Assembly (NCBI GenBank): GCA_030685235.1
Contig: MU839104.1
Coordinates: forward strand, 310,001 to 374,000
DNA length: 64,000 bases
DNA from: Copromyces sp. CBS 386.78
Lineage: Eukaryota; Ascomycota; Sordariomycetes; Sordariales; Sordariaceae
Reading direction: 5' to 3'
Numbering within the stretch: position 1 is the first letter of the stretch; each line of letters starts with the position of its first letter. Shown here piece after piece: positions 44,098-56,106 of this stretch. The translations under genes and the position numbers were made by a program. The notes under the pieces are model-generated. The model was not told the origin of the DNA. It searched no databases and worked only from the letters and a program-made list of their open reading frames with translations.

Positions 44098-47000
44098 ATG
44101 AGTCGAGATGCCGATGACCACCCAGCTGCCCTCGCGGACTCGGCTGTCTTAACAGCAGCACAAGCACCCGGCACGCCGATCTCCGTCTCCCGCCAAAGCC
44201 CCAGGTTCACGTCGTCGCGCATGCAATATCGCAGCCGCCCGGTCTCCGTGGCAGTCGACCCCGTCTCCCTCGTCATATCCGAATGTATTGCGATTACGTC
44301 CGCTATTCAGAAACATGCCCGCTCGCCGCATTCGTCCGTGTCAGCCATCTTGGGCGGCAGCCCGAACCTGATCCAGCTCGTGCCCCCTTCAGGCTCGGCT
44401 CTGCGTCGCAATCAGACGAACGTGGCTGGGACCGCGGCCGTTGATGGCTCTAGTGACTTGGCTACCAACCGATGGGGCTTAAGGGGGAAGAAAGGGAAGA
44501 GCATATTGGACAATCCGCTGATATCAGGCTTCGGAAGGCTTCGACAGGAGTTGACGGGTGCTAAAGGTAGCTATACAACAGACAGCGCTGTTGCTCTGAC
44601 CGATCGACGCGCCATGTCAATGGCAAAGCAGAAATGTCTCCAAGGATAGATCATTGGGCTAACCACATAATTGCAGATATTCACCAGTTCGATGCCCTGG
44701 TCCTACTCTACCCGTTCCTCCAGATTATCCAGGCCAAGGGCACCGCCGCTCCGATCACCATTCTTGCGCTCCGTGCTATCCAAAAGTTCCTATCCTATGG
44801 CTTCATCGCGCCCCAGTCTCCTCGGTTCGCCCTGGCCATGCAGTCCCTCTCTGCGGCCATCACCCACTGCCAATTCGACATTAGCGATTCGGCGCAAGAG
44901 GAAGTCGTCTTGCTCATGATACTACACCTGATGGAGAACATGCTGGCTGGGCCTGGTGGCGACATCCTGAGCGACGAGAGCGTATGTGACATGATGGGCC
45001 GGGGTCTGACCATCTGCTCGCGGTCGAGGTTCTCTGCGGTGTTGCGGCAGACGGCGGAAGCGTCTATGGTCCGCATGTGTCAGATCATCTTCGAGGACCT
45101 GAAGCACTTGGAGGTGGAAGCTGGCGAGGAGAGCGAGGCACTGGACCGGCAGACTAGCGGCGACATGGATAGTGTCAAGCTGGACCCTGTCGCCAACGGA
45201 ACAGACGTGCCGGTAACTCCAGTGGTCGCTGAATTGCTGGCGGCGCAGGGGAACGAAAGGCCGGGGACAGCTACGTCTTCTGCTGAACCACGGCCTTCCA
45301 CAGCTGTCGAGACGGAAAATGGGGATCGCAGCAGTATTGGGAGTGCAGCAGAGGCTCGTCGCAGCAGCACCAGCTCGGGAACTGGAAGCACTGCGTCCAT
45401 GGATCTCCGCCCTTACTCACTACCATCTGTTAGGGAACTGTTCCGCGTTCTTGTGAGCTTCCTCAATCCTCATGACCGTAGGCATCCTGATCAGATGCGG
45501 GTCATGGCGCTCCGCATCATCCATGTTGCTCTCGAGGTTGCTGGTCCATCCATTGCCAGACATCCTGCGCTCGCCACCATTGCAGAGGACCAGCTGTGCT
45601 CCTACCTTTTCCAGCTCGTACGGTCGGATAACATGGCTGTTTTGCAAGAGGCGCTGGTTGTTGCTGGTACGCTGCTCTCAACCTGTAGGGGGGTTCTCAA
45701 GCTCCAACAGGAGTTGTATCTGTCATACTTGGTTGCTTGCCTACATCCAGCTGTCGACATTCCTCGAGAACCTGGCATTGACCCAAGTCTCTATTCGGGT
45801 ATTCCTCAGGCTCCGAAGCTTGTCAAGCCGCCGCCATCGCAGGCCGGGAGTGGCCGGTCGACGCCTGTTCCGGTCAAAGACCGTCAGAAGCTGGGCCTTG
45901 AAGGAGGCGCGCGAAAACCGGATGCCAGACAGGCTATGGTGGAAAACATAGGGGTTCTTGTGCGGATGCCAAGTTTCATGGTCGAGTTGTTTGTCAACTA
46001 CGACTGTGACGAAGATCGGGTGGACCTTTGTGAGGACCTGATCGGACTGCTAGCAAGAAATGCCCTCCCAGACTCGGCAACGTGGAGCACCACCAGTGTT
46101 CCACCACTGTGTCTGGATGCGCTCCTTCGCTTTATACAGTACATCGCCGAGAGGTTAGATCAGGCTCCGGAGACGGAGGGTCTTCCGAACCCAGAAGAAC
46201 TGAGGGAAAGGCGCTCAAGGAAGAAGGTGATCATCAAGGGGACGAACAAGTTCAATGAGAATCCCAAGGGAGGCCTGGCCTACCTGAAAGATAAAGGGAT
46301 CATCGCCAGCGATACTGACCCTGTGTGCGTTGCGACGTTTCTGAAGGGGACATCGAGGGTTAATAAGAAGCAGCTCGGCGAGTTCATTTCGAAAAGAGGA
46401 AATGAGGCGATCCTTGACCACTTCATCGGCATGATGGACTTCACCGGCAAGCGCGTCGATGAGGCGCTGAGAATTCTCTTGGAGACGTTCCGTTTGCCTG
46501 GCGAGGCACAGCTGATCGAGCGCATCGTGACCTCCTTCTCGGAGAAGTACTGCGCCAGCAGTACTCCTGAAGGTGTGGCAGACAAGGACGCCGTCTACAT
46601 TCTCACGTACGCGATCATCATGCTTAATACGGATCAGCACAACCCCAACTTCAGGGGCCATGCTCGCATGACCTACACAGACTTTGCCCGCAATTTGCGC
46701 GGCCAGAACGGCGGCAAGGATTTCGCACCCGAATACTTGCAAGACATTTATGATGCCATCAAGTCCAACGAGATCATCTTGCCCGAAGAGCACGATAATC
46801 AACATGGGTTTGACTACGCGTGGAAGGAGCTCCTTCTCAAGACGGAGTCGGCTGGCCCGCTGGTCCTCTGCGACACGAATATTTACGATGCCGATATCTT
46901 CAACACGACATGGAATGCCATCATTTCTTGCCTGTTCTTTGTGTTCATGTCGGCAACCGACGACACGGTGTATGCCAGGGTTATCACCGGCTTTGACGAG

Positions 47001-49377
47001 TGCGCGCGGATTGCGACCAAGTACGGCAATTCAGAGGCGTTGGACGAGCTCGTCTACCGCCTGAGCTTGATCTCGACGCTGAGCAGCGAGTCGCTGTCCA
47101 ACACGCAACTCAACACCGAAGTCCAGGTTGGCGAGAACAGTGTCATGGTGAGCGAGCTGGCGGTCAAGTTCGGTAGAGACGTTCGGCCGCAGCTGGCGAC
47201 GCTTGTCCTGTTCCGCGTGGTGACGGGTTCGGAGCATATCATTCGGAATAGTTGGAGATATGTGAGTCACACCAGGTTTGGTTTAGTGAGAGAAGTATTC
47301 ACGTCGAGGCTAACCATTACCAGATCGTCCGGATATGGCTCAACCTATTTGTTAATTCACTAATACCACCCTTCTTCTCGACAGAACCAGACCGCCTCGC
47401 TTTGCCAGCGATACCGCTGCAGAGCCCCTCCAACGTAATCGACCGGCAGAAACAGAACGAAACCAGCTTTTTCTCCGCCTTCACCTCGTACATCTCGAGC
47501 TATGCGGCGGATGACCCGCCCGAGCCGTCGGATGAAGAGTTGGAGAGCACTCTTTGCACCGTTGACTGCGTCAACCAGTGCCACATTGGCGATATTTTCG
47601 CCAACGTCTCGGCACTCTCAGCGCAGGACCTCGAGGCGCTTGTAGATGCGCTACTGGCTCAGATCCCTGATGACAACGGACCTGAAGGGGTTGTCATGAC
47701 TGTGAAGGCAGAGAACATCCCTCCCTCTTCTCCGACAAACGGCCAGAAGGCACGCCAGAACACGGCCGTCTATGACCCTACTCATGTCTATGTCATTGAG
47801 TACTGCACAGTGTTGGCTCTTCGTGACCGCGAAACCATCGAGCTATTAGGCAAGCGGGTCATTGGAGCCATCCACACCATCGTGCGCGACTTCAACAACT
47901 ACCATCCCATTGTGATTGAGCGGGCAACCTATTATCTGTTTGCTTTGCTTCAAGCTAGCTATGTAAGTCCTCGGCTGAATGCTTATTCTTTTTTGTTGAA
48001 AATGAGAGACTGACAACGTACCAGGACTTTGACCTTATCCGGGTCCCCATCCTACTTCACACCGTTTCCCTCTTCTCCATGGAGATCCTGCTCAAGACGT
48101 CTTCCCTCGTTCTTCGCGGACTCAAAGAATGCACGGAAAAGCCGTGCCCTCTGAAGAGCGAGATGATGACCTCACCCGACTTCTGGGTAATCTTGCGGAC
48201 TTTGGCCACCAACTCCGACTCGGCGCCTGCGGTGTTCGAGATCCTTGAGAGCGGAGTGTCAGGCACACCATCGGCAATCATCGCAGACAACTATGAGGCT
48301 GCGATCGGGCTGCTCAACGAGTTTGCCTCTATGGCTAGCATTGGTGCCATCGAGGAGCAGAGGGCGGATAGCACTGCTAAGAAGAGCGGCAGGAAGGTGC
48401 CTGCCCGTCCGATTAAGCAGGACAAGAAGCCTAGCGAGAACGCAGTGGTGGCGCGGGGAATCAAGGCCATCCACATCATTTCGCAGATGACGGAGCGTAT
48501 TCCACATTTGATGAAGCAGTCCCATCTGGAGAGCAACGAGGGTAGGTTTTCCCAGCCTAGTCTGGGCGGGAATCTACATGGATGGAGTGCTAACGCAACA
48601 ACAGCATGGTCTGCCTACTGGCTACCTATCTTCAAGTCGCTCACCACGCAATGTACCAACCCCTGCCGTGAAGTACGGCACCTGGCCTTTGCTTCCATGC
48701 AGAGGTCCCTCCTTTCGCCGGAGCTCACCTCGGAGGACCACTCGGAGTGGACAGCTATCTTTGGCGAAGTTCTGTTCCCCTTGATTCTGGTATTGTTGAA
48801 GCCAGAGGTGTTCTCGTCCGACCGCGACGGCATGAGCGAGACGCGCGTGCAGGCGGCGTCGTTGCTATCCAAGGTCTTCTTGCAGTACCTCGTCATGCTA
48901 TCCCAGTGGGATGGCATGTTGGATCTGTGGTTGAAAATCATTGAGATCATGGATCGATTGATGAACAGTGGACAGGGAGATAGCTTGGTGAGTTATTGCC
49001 CAATATGCGCCTTGAATTTCCGCGAGGAGAAAAAGAAAAAAGAGTCAGGGCAGCTAACAATCTTGCGTGCGTTATAGGAGGAGGCTGTACCGGAGAACCT
49101 GAAAAACGTGCTGCTGATCATGTCCAGCAACGGCTATCTTGTACCACCAAGCAAGAACCCGGAGCGCAAGGAGCTGTGGGATGAGACGTGGAAGAGGATC
49201 GATCGGTTCTTGCCCGAGTTGAGGAAGGACTTGGCCTTGGATGAGCCTGAGCCTGAGCCTGAGCCTGTACCGGAGCCTGTCGCTGAGGCGGAACCCCTCA
49301 AATCTGAGACCCCGGCAGAAACGGTTGCCGAGGCCCCGACGGCGGAGGAGGAAAAGAAGGAGGAGGCTACGGCTTAA
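44098..49377 (+). CDS. gea1: Sec7-domain ARF guanine-nucleotide exchange factor (Gea1/Gea2/GBF1)
   Basis: Activates ARF1 on early Golgi membranes for COPI coat formation. Six exons (44098-44566, 44677-47261, 47324-47962, 48025-48541, 48605-48987, 49078-49377) join to 1630 aa. The DCB/HUS region covers about residues 60-600. The Sec7 domain lies at about 668-865, beginning RSRKKVIIKGTNKFNENPK, with the glutamic finger in FRLPGEAQLIERI (about residue 765) and motif 2 YAIIMLNTDQHNPN (about 805). The Tyr and Met of this motif match brefeldin-A-sensitive family members. HDS repeats follow (LYRLSLIS-type, VREVRHLAFASMQRSLL-like). The C-terminus is a Glu/Pro repeat (EPEPEPEPVPEP) of unknown role. 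Intron 4 (48542-48604) is 63 bp without stops, so an unspliced reading stays in frame. Confidence 0.95.
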
Positions 49378-49921
49378 GGTGGATAGAGAGAGTTGGAGAA
49401 GCTTAATGTGGGTAATCTGGGAGTTACGTATGCTCATTTTTCATTATTATAGAAGGCGAGGCCAAGGCGGGTCATTTTTGGCTGGCTTCATTGTTATCTA
49501 GAAGTCATCTAGTTCTTTTGTCGACAGACGGTGTTGATATCAGCTGAAGCTGGATTCCAAAAGGGGTCGTTGTTTATTTTGTATACACGGTACAACACAC
49601 AGTGTAAGTACTGTCCAACGACGTAACTGAAGTTCCGTCGTCGACAATCGTGCAACCTGCAAAGTATAGAACCTAGAACTCTCCAATTTCCCAGACTCTG
49701 GCATAACGGTGGTTTATTCGTCACATTCAAACACGAATTACCTTGCCGCGGACTGAGTCACCGGCGTGGTGGGAAAGAACAATCAAGCTCGGTCGGCCTC
49801 TCTCAGCAATTCAAAGCCTGCACTCCACAATTTCAGTTTGTATTTCACGTTGACGACAAGACAAGACAGCCGTGTAAACGGGAAAGTCACAACCATCCCT
49901 CAATAGATCAACCAACGCCTG
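49378..49921. other. Intergenic, gea 3' end and cca1 promoter
   Basis: About 540 bp containing the presumed gea 3' UTR and the promoter of the CCA-adding enzyme. No other signal is supported. Confidence 0.5.
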
Positions 49922-51856
49922 ATGCTCCCTCGTCTCTGCCGCCTACCGCTGAGACGAACTCATCCTTCTCCCACCTTCCTCATGAAGCGCAAGTTGGGCG
50001 ACTTCTCCTCACCACCCCCGCCATCCGACAACAAGCTCGAACAACAAACCCCAGCTCATCTTGAAGCTCAAGCGAGCGACTCAGCAAAGAGGCAGGCCAT
50101 AAGAGCCACCACCCCTCCCGTCATTAAGGCTGCTAGAACCAGACGGCAAACAGTCATGGCCGACAGCTCAGTTTTCACGGACCAGAGCATCCCGCTCAAC
50201 GCTGTTGAGGCCCAGCTCAAAGGTCTCCTCGTCGATGTCGCCGAGTACATCAACAAGTCCCAAGCCGCCGATGTCGAAGCAGACAAGGAGGGCAAGAACC
50301 TCAACGAGCCCGTCATCCTGCGCTGGGCAGGCGGCTGGGTCCGCGACAAGCTGCTCGGGACCGAAAGCCACGACATCGACGTGGCCATCAACAACATGAC
50401 GGGCGAGGCCTTCGCCCTGCGCCTGCGCGACTACTGCGACGCCGACCCGGCCCATCGGGAGCGCCACTCCATCGGTCCCCAGGACGTGGGCAACCTGCAC
50501 AAGATCGCGCGCAACCCGGACAAGAGCAAGCACCTGGAGACGACCACCATCAAGCTCTTTGGGCTGGACGTTGACTTTGTCAACCTGCGCAAGGAGACGT
50601 ATACCGAGGACAGCAGGAACCCGCAGGTCGAGTTCGGTACGGCCGAGGAGGACGCGCTGAGGCGAGATGCGACGGTCAATGCGCTGTTTTATAACTTGCA
50701 CACGAGCAAGGTGGAGGACTTCACGGGTGGGATGAAGGATATGGCCAGGAAGCTGATCAGGACGCCGCTGGAGCCGCTGCAGACGTTCATGGATGACCCG
50801 TTGAGAGTTTTAAGGCTCGTCAGGTTCGCTAGTAGGCTCGGGTTCACGATCGACGAGGAGGCTAAGGCGGTTATGGGTGATGAGAGGGTGTTGGATGCTC
50901 TCAAGCTGAAGATCAGCCGAGAGCGCATCGGTGTTGAGTTGGAGAAGATGCTCAAGGGTACGTCTATCTTTTTCTTCTCTTCCGCTAAACAACCTCCCTC
51001 CCAGTCTACTAACCGCCCTCTAGGCCCCGACCCCCTCTCCTCCCTAACCTACATCAGCGATCTCAACCTCTACCACACCCTCTTCACCGACTCCTCGCGA
51101 CCCGACTTCCCTCGCCCTTCGCTCACCTCCTGGCCCGTCGCCTGCAAGACCCTCCACTCCCTCTCCACCACCCTCGCCACCCCAGGCTCCATCTACTCCC
51201 TCCTCGTCACCTCTCCCGAGTCCGCCTACTTCGCCTGGAACCTAGCCGCCCTCGTCCCCTTCGCCCCTCTGCCCGACGATCCTCCCCTGAAGGGCGGCAA
51301 GCCCGCCCCGCCGCTCGCCACCCAGGCCGCCCGCGAGGGCTACCGCGCGCCCAACAAGCTTATGGATGTGATTACCGCGTCGCACAGACACCGCCAGGCG
51401 ATTCTCGCCATGCGCGACTTGGTCGTTCGTCCGGCTGCTGGCGACGAAAACAAAAAGATGGAGAGGGATAGTCTGGGGATGCGTATCCGGGAATGGGATT
51501 CCAGACCGGGCGTCAACGCGAACTGGCGATTGCAGGTGTTGTATGCGGTGCTTGTGGATGTTTCTGAGAGGACTTCTAGCGAAGGTAAAGAGACGGTGGA
51601 GAACGTGCTAAAGGAGTGGCAGGCCTTTTTGGATCATCTGGTGGAGATGGACCTGATGGATGCGCCGAGCGTGAAGCGGATCATTGATGGCAAGCAGCTG
51701 GCGAAGGCGCTGGGGGTGAAGCCGGGGGTGTGGATGGGTAAGGCGCTGGAGGTGGTGATGGCTTGGCAGTTGAGGAATCCGACGGTGGCCGATCCGGAGG
51801 GGGCGGTGGAGGAGGTTAGGAAGAGGAAGGAGGAGTTGGGAATTCAAGGAATTTGA
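49922..51856 (+). CDS. cca1: CCA tRNA nucleotidyltransferase (CCA1), probably dual-targeted
   Basis: Adds CCA to the 3' ends of nuclear and mitochondrial tRNAs. Two exons (49922-50957, 51024-51856) encode 622 aa. The class II polymerase-beta-type core starts with LRWAGGWVRDKLLG (about residue 133) and the metal-binding HDIDVAI (about 150). Later motifs are ALRRDATVNALFYN (about 245), DDPLRVLRLVRFASRLGF (about 292) and ISRERIGVELEKML (about 325). The N-terminus MLPRLCRLPLRRTHPSP is Arg-rich and lacks acidic residues, like a mitochondrial presequence. Further Met codons at 22 (MKRKLGDF) and 80 (MADSSVF) could start cytosolic or nuclear forms, as known for yeast CCA1. The 66-bp intron is in frame with no stop and was placed by GTACGT, CTAAC and TAG signals. 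Confidence 0.95.
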   Translation: MLPRLCRLPLRRTHPSPTFLMKRKLGDFSSPPPPSDNKLEQQTPAHLEAQASDSAKRQAIRATTPPVIKAARTRRQTVMADSSVFTDQSIPLNAVEAQLKGLLVDVAEYINKSQAADVEADKEGKNLNEPVILRWAGGWVRDKLLGTESHDIDVAINNMTGEAFALRLRDYCDADPAHRERHSIGPQDVGNLHKIARNPDKSKHLETTTIKLFGLDVDFVNLRKETYTEDSRNPQVEFGTAEEDALRRDATVNALFYNLHTSKVEDFTGGMKDMARKLIRTPLEPLQTFMDDPLRVLRLVRFASRLGFTIDEEAKAVMGDERVLDALKLKISRERIGVELEKMLKGTSIFFFSSAKQPPSQSTNRPLGPDPLSSLTYISDLNLYHTLFTDSSRPDFPRPSLTSWPVACKTLHSLSTTLATPGSIYSLLVTSPESAYFAWNLAALVPFAPLPDDPPLKGGKPAPPLATQAAREGYRAPNKLMDVITASHRHRQAILAMRDLVVRPAAGDENKKMERDSLGMRIREWDSRPGVNANWRLQVLYAVLVDVSERTSSEGKETVENVLKEWQAFLDHLVEMDLMDAPSVKRIIDGKQLAKALGVKPGVWMGKALEVVMAWQLRNPTVADPEGAVEEVRKRKEELGIQGI

Positions 51857-52152
51857 TTTAAAGGAAGATTGTCTGGGGTAGCTCTGAAAATACTACGGAA
51901 CAAAAGTAAACCATTAGGGAGGCATGGCTGGAGAATGTGATATTCCAAATGAGATTACTTGCCGTATGTTCTTCAAGTAACTCCTAGCCACAACATGTTT
52001 AGAAATACATCATCACTGAACGTCAACACGTGCGTATGATCGCAGCTAGCTACATGCCATTGAAGAAGAATTATACTAGGTAGTTAGAAAGCAAGGCAAA
52101 ATCGTAGTCAGAATTGAGTGAGAAGTTGTGACTGCCAGCAAAAGTAAACAAG

Positions 52153-52187
<35 letters not shown>

Positions 52188-52240
52188 ACGATTTATCAAG
52201 GGAAACCGGAATAAATATAACCAAAAAAAATTACTTATGA
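51857..52240. other. Convergent intergenic region with 32-base A run
   Basis: Contains the cca1 3' UTR and an uninterrupted A run at 52153-52184. A8 at 52223-52230 reads as T8 on the minus strand and is the likely Pol III terminator of tRNA-Val. Confidence 0.6.
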
Positions 52241-52314
52241 TGATCCGACTGAGGCTCGATCTCAGGACCTTCAGTGTGTTAGACTGACGTGATAACCAAC
52301 TACACCATCGGACC
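52241..52314 (-). tRNA. tRNA-Val(AAC)
   Basis: On the minus strand the acceptor stem GGTCCGA pairs with TCGGATC (one G-U), followed by discriminator A. The D arm is TGGTGTAGTTGGTTATCAC. The anticodon stem TCAGT/ACTGA closes loop CTAACAC with anticodon AAC. The T arm is CCTGAGATCGAGCCTCAG, with a less usual GATCGAG loop core in place of GGTTCGA. There is no intron. A T8 terminator follows after 10 bases. Confidence 0.92.
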
Positions 52315-52506
52315 GTATTTGTTGAAGTGGAGCTGGCAACTGAGCTCTTATCAAAGGGCGGGGAAAATTGGGCCTGGACCCAACAAGCATCACGAGTTCA
52401 CGACGACGCCGACGAAACCATCTGGCACGCAACACAAATGGGGTGGAAAGCTCCATGACGTGATGTAAGTCACTCGTATGATTAGTCGGTCTTATTTTAT
52501 CCTTGA

Positions 52507-55500
52507 TCATTCACTCATTTCATCCTCCTCTTCCTCTTCATCTTCCACTCCTTGCTCTTCCTCTTCCTCCCCTTCCTCCCTCTTCCGCCTAACCCACCCC
52601 TTCCAATCCACCCTCTCCCTCTCTCCCCCCTCCCATTCATCAAAACCCCTCTCCTTCTCTTTGGTACCTGTAGTACCACCTCCAAACGCTGCCCCCAACC
52701 CACAAAGATGTCTCATAGTCGGCCGTCCATGCGGACAATTCCACGGCTTCTCCATCTCGCCCATATGCCTCACCACCTTCTCCATCTGCGCTTTACTCAG
52801 CGCCCTACCAATCATGATACTAGATCGGCACGCTCTCATAGCAAACATCTTTCTGACTTTACTCGGTCTCGGTATCGCGGTGGTGGCGCTGGAGGTGGGG
52901 TTATCCCCCAGCAGGAAAAGCAACTCTTCTAGATCGGCGACCGAGAAGGTGGTTTCGCGCGAAAGGGGCAGAGATAGAAGGCTGCAGCGGGAACCGACCG
53001 CGGAATCGCCTGACGTGTCGACGTGTACGGAAAAGCCGTTTTGGGATAGGATGGGCAGGTGCTCGAGGATGATTTCTTCTTCGACGGCGGTGAGGGTGAG
53101 CGGTTTGGGCTGGACTAAGCGTTGGGATTGTACGGTGGTGGTGGATTGGAGCCGCTCGAAGTTGTATTTTTCGTCGGAGGCGTGTTGGTCAATTATGAAG
53201 AGTTCGTCGTCTTCTCGGGGGGTAGCGGTTTGGGTTGAACAAGGTTCTGAAGAAGATGAGGAGGATGAGGCTTCCCGGACGGCGATGATGAAGCCGAGAT
53301 TGAATTGGCCGACGATTTTCATCTTGGCAAAGTCTGATTTGGAGATCTTGAGGGATAGTTTCTCTTCGGCGTCAGCAGCATCGAGGCCTGTTGTTGCCTG
53401 TTCCCCATTGCTGCTCTCTTGTGTAGACGAGGCAGGTTTACCAGCGCTGGGTAGATACTTTGCCCAGGCTTCCATACGAGACCGGATGTCGTCTTCGCTG
53501 GTCTTCACACGCTGAATGAGATTGAACGTCAAGTCTTTCTTTTTGAATCGTCCTTTCACGAAGCTCTGGGAGCGCTTTTCGCCCTCTTCAGTAGGCTCGT
53601 TTGCCCTCGTCTCAGCCGCCTTGATCATCTCTTGCACCTTCTTGTCTTCTCTAGCCTTCTTCTCGTCCTCATCAATGTATTCCTCATCATCGTCACCATT
53701 GTGGCAACACTCAGAAGGTGCATCTTCTGCAGGTTCAGCTTCACCATCTTCTTCGTCCTCCACCATGCCTTGAGTGTTCTGGCCACTTGTTGAACGATTG
53801 ACCTCCGCATCAGCTGCGCTTATTTTACGAGCGGAGTTTTCAGTTTCTTCGTCAACAGCATCATCTTCCACTGTGGCCACATCCTTCGTTTGGCTCACGA
53901 AGAGTGCTTCCTCATCAGAGCCGTCTTCTTCCTTTCCTTCTTCATTGTCCTCTTCGTTGTGTTCTTCATCTTCTTCTTCATCGCCGATCTCCATATGCTC
54001 AGTCGTCACGTCGAGGCCCTTTGATGACCCTTGAGATGCAGCAGCCGAAGCAGCAAACAGCTGAGTCAAACGACCACCGAAAGAAGGCACGGGAACAGTC
54101 CTCACCACTTTCTTTGGGGAGTTCTCAAGACTGACTGACTCCATACGCTCAGATAGTCGGGACCTTTTGTTGGACGAACCGATGACGCTGGTGATGGAAT
54201 GATCACCAATAGTGATCGTTGCCACCTCCTCTTGTGCTGACCGTTTCGGTGGACGTGATATCGATAAGAGGCTTCCTTTCGGAATAGGCAGCTGAGATGG
54301 TGGGGGAATGGATGACATTGGCGGTTCATCTCTGTCCATTTCCATCTCATCAACTACTTCGCGAGGCCTTGAGTCCTCCTCCGCCTCCTCGTTGTCTTCT
54401 GCGATGTCCTGTTCGGCGTCCGGCTCGACATCCTTTGGGCCATCTCCACTAGCCCTATCTGGAGATTGCGGGCCCTCCTCAGCGAGGGATCTCTCCCTGC
54501 TGCTGTCTTTCGGAATGGGAGCAGCTGGAAGTGATTGTCTGCGGACCTCAGACTTTCGCTCAAGCCACCGTGAAAGTAGGTTCGATGCCTGTGTGTTAGC
54601 AGGTGTCGATCTGGACGGCCCATGCTGGGTTTTTGAACCAGTAGACCGAATACTGGGCGCCTCATCATCGCCCACGGCCTGGTCCGAGTCCTCACTGATG
54701 GTGCTCCTGGCTGTCCTGTTGCCTTCTGGTCCATTTCCAGGTCTATCAGAAGGCAGAGAACTGTCCGGTTCCTCTGAGACATCTCTGTTGTCTCTTCCTC
54801 GAGCCGGGGCCAATGACCCCGAAGGGGCTGTTGAAGGCCCTCTGAATGTGGAGCTCTTGAGTGGTTGGGTGTGTGACACGGGAATAGTGACATCCTGCAA
54901 CTCAAAAAGCTCTGTCAAGGACTCTCTCAGGTTATCGAGCATTTGCCCTTGATCGTGAAGCAAAATAGTGCGCTTGTCTGGACTGACGTTGACATCGTAA
55001 AGATGCGTGTCAAGCTGGATATCAGCAAAAATAAAAGGCGATTGAGTCGAGTTGTAAGATCGATAGACCTCATTGAAGACCTTGGCAAACTGAGGCAAGC
55101 CGCAAGGCCTTGCATTGACGTAGAACATTTGGCGATCTGGTGTCTGGCGACCTTCACCGTGAGCTGGGCGGGAGATGTGTCCACAAATGCGAACTTCTGT
55201 TGTCGTGTCTTCATCCTGAGCAGGCGCCTTGTTCAGGAGTCCAGTAGTAGTGGTAGGTTTTAGTTGCAGCCTGAGGTCCATAGCAATCAGGGCAGTCATT
55301 GTCTTTACGCCAAAGACGTTGATGATGTTTTCTCGGGTGGTAGGGTTTCCCTTTGTTGAAAACAAGACCATCCGCTTTCCCTTGGTAGGCTGTTGCGACA
55401 CTGTGAACTTGACGCCGGTTTGAATGCAGGCATACTGGTTGAGCAGGTTGACCACCTTGCCCCATTCTCGCTTGATGTTTCTTTCGAGCTCCCGGCGGCG

Positions 55501-56106
55501 GACAGGCAGAGTTTTGAACAGGTTCTCGACCGAGACCGTGGTACCTCGCTGGCCCGAAACAAGGCTGGTGCTCTTGAGTTTCCCGGATGTCTCGAACTCG
55601 AGTTTGGTAGCCTTTGGTGCCTCTTTCTGGGTGCATGTCACGATGGTAAAGTGTGACAAGGCACAGAGGGAGGACAAGGCCTCACCTCGGAAGCCGAAGG
55701 TTTGCAGATTTGATAGATCATCGTATGTGGCTAGTTTGGAAGTGTAATGTTTTAGCGCGATGGATTCATAGTTGGTGGGCGAAATGCCACTGCCATTATC
55801 CTGGACTTCGATCGAATCGAGACCTTGATTCTTAAATCGGACATCTAGCTATTCGTTAGCGGTTGCACATCTCTCATGACCAGGCTACCTCGTGACATAC
55901 CGACTGTCGTCGCTCCAGCATCTAGGGCGTTTTCTACGAGTTCCTTGGCTACAGAGCAAAGGTCGACGATGACTTGACCAGATTGGATCTGGTGGATCTG
56001 AATGACGGATAGCAAGATCAGCGAACCGTCCTACTATCGGACTACTATCCGAGAATGGACGAACCGTGCTCGGGTCAATGGCCTTGATGGCGCCATCTGA
56101 GGCCAT
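52507..56106 (-). CDS. pms1: DNA mismatch repair protein PMS1 (MutL family endonuclease)
   Basis: Partner of MLH1 in MutL-alpha, which nicks the daughter strand after mismatch recognition. Three exons (56106-56065, 55997-55901, 55844-52507) join to 1158 aa. The GHKL ATPase has motif I ELVENALDAGAT, motif II DNGSGIS and motif III TFGFRGEALSSL, the first two supplied by small 5' exons. The central linker of about 500 residues is very acidic and Ser-rich and probably disordered, which makes the protein longer than yeast Pms1 (873 aa). The C-terminal nuclease carries DQHASDEKYNFE at about 932, ACR at 1051 and CPHGRP at 1083, so the metal-site motifs are intact. The last 25 residues are almost all Glu/Asp (EEGEEEEEQGVEDEEEEEDE). 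Confidence 0.96.

Noticed and set aside
52153..52314. tRNA-Val plus poly(A) as a tRNA-derived SINE
   Set aside because: The A run is on the opposite strand to what a SINE tail would need, and the tRNA is intact with its own terminator.
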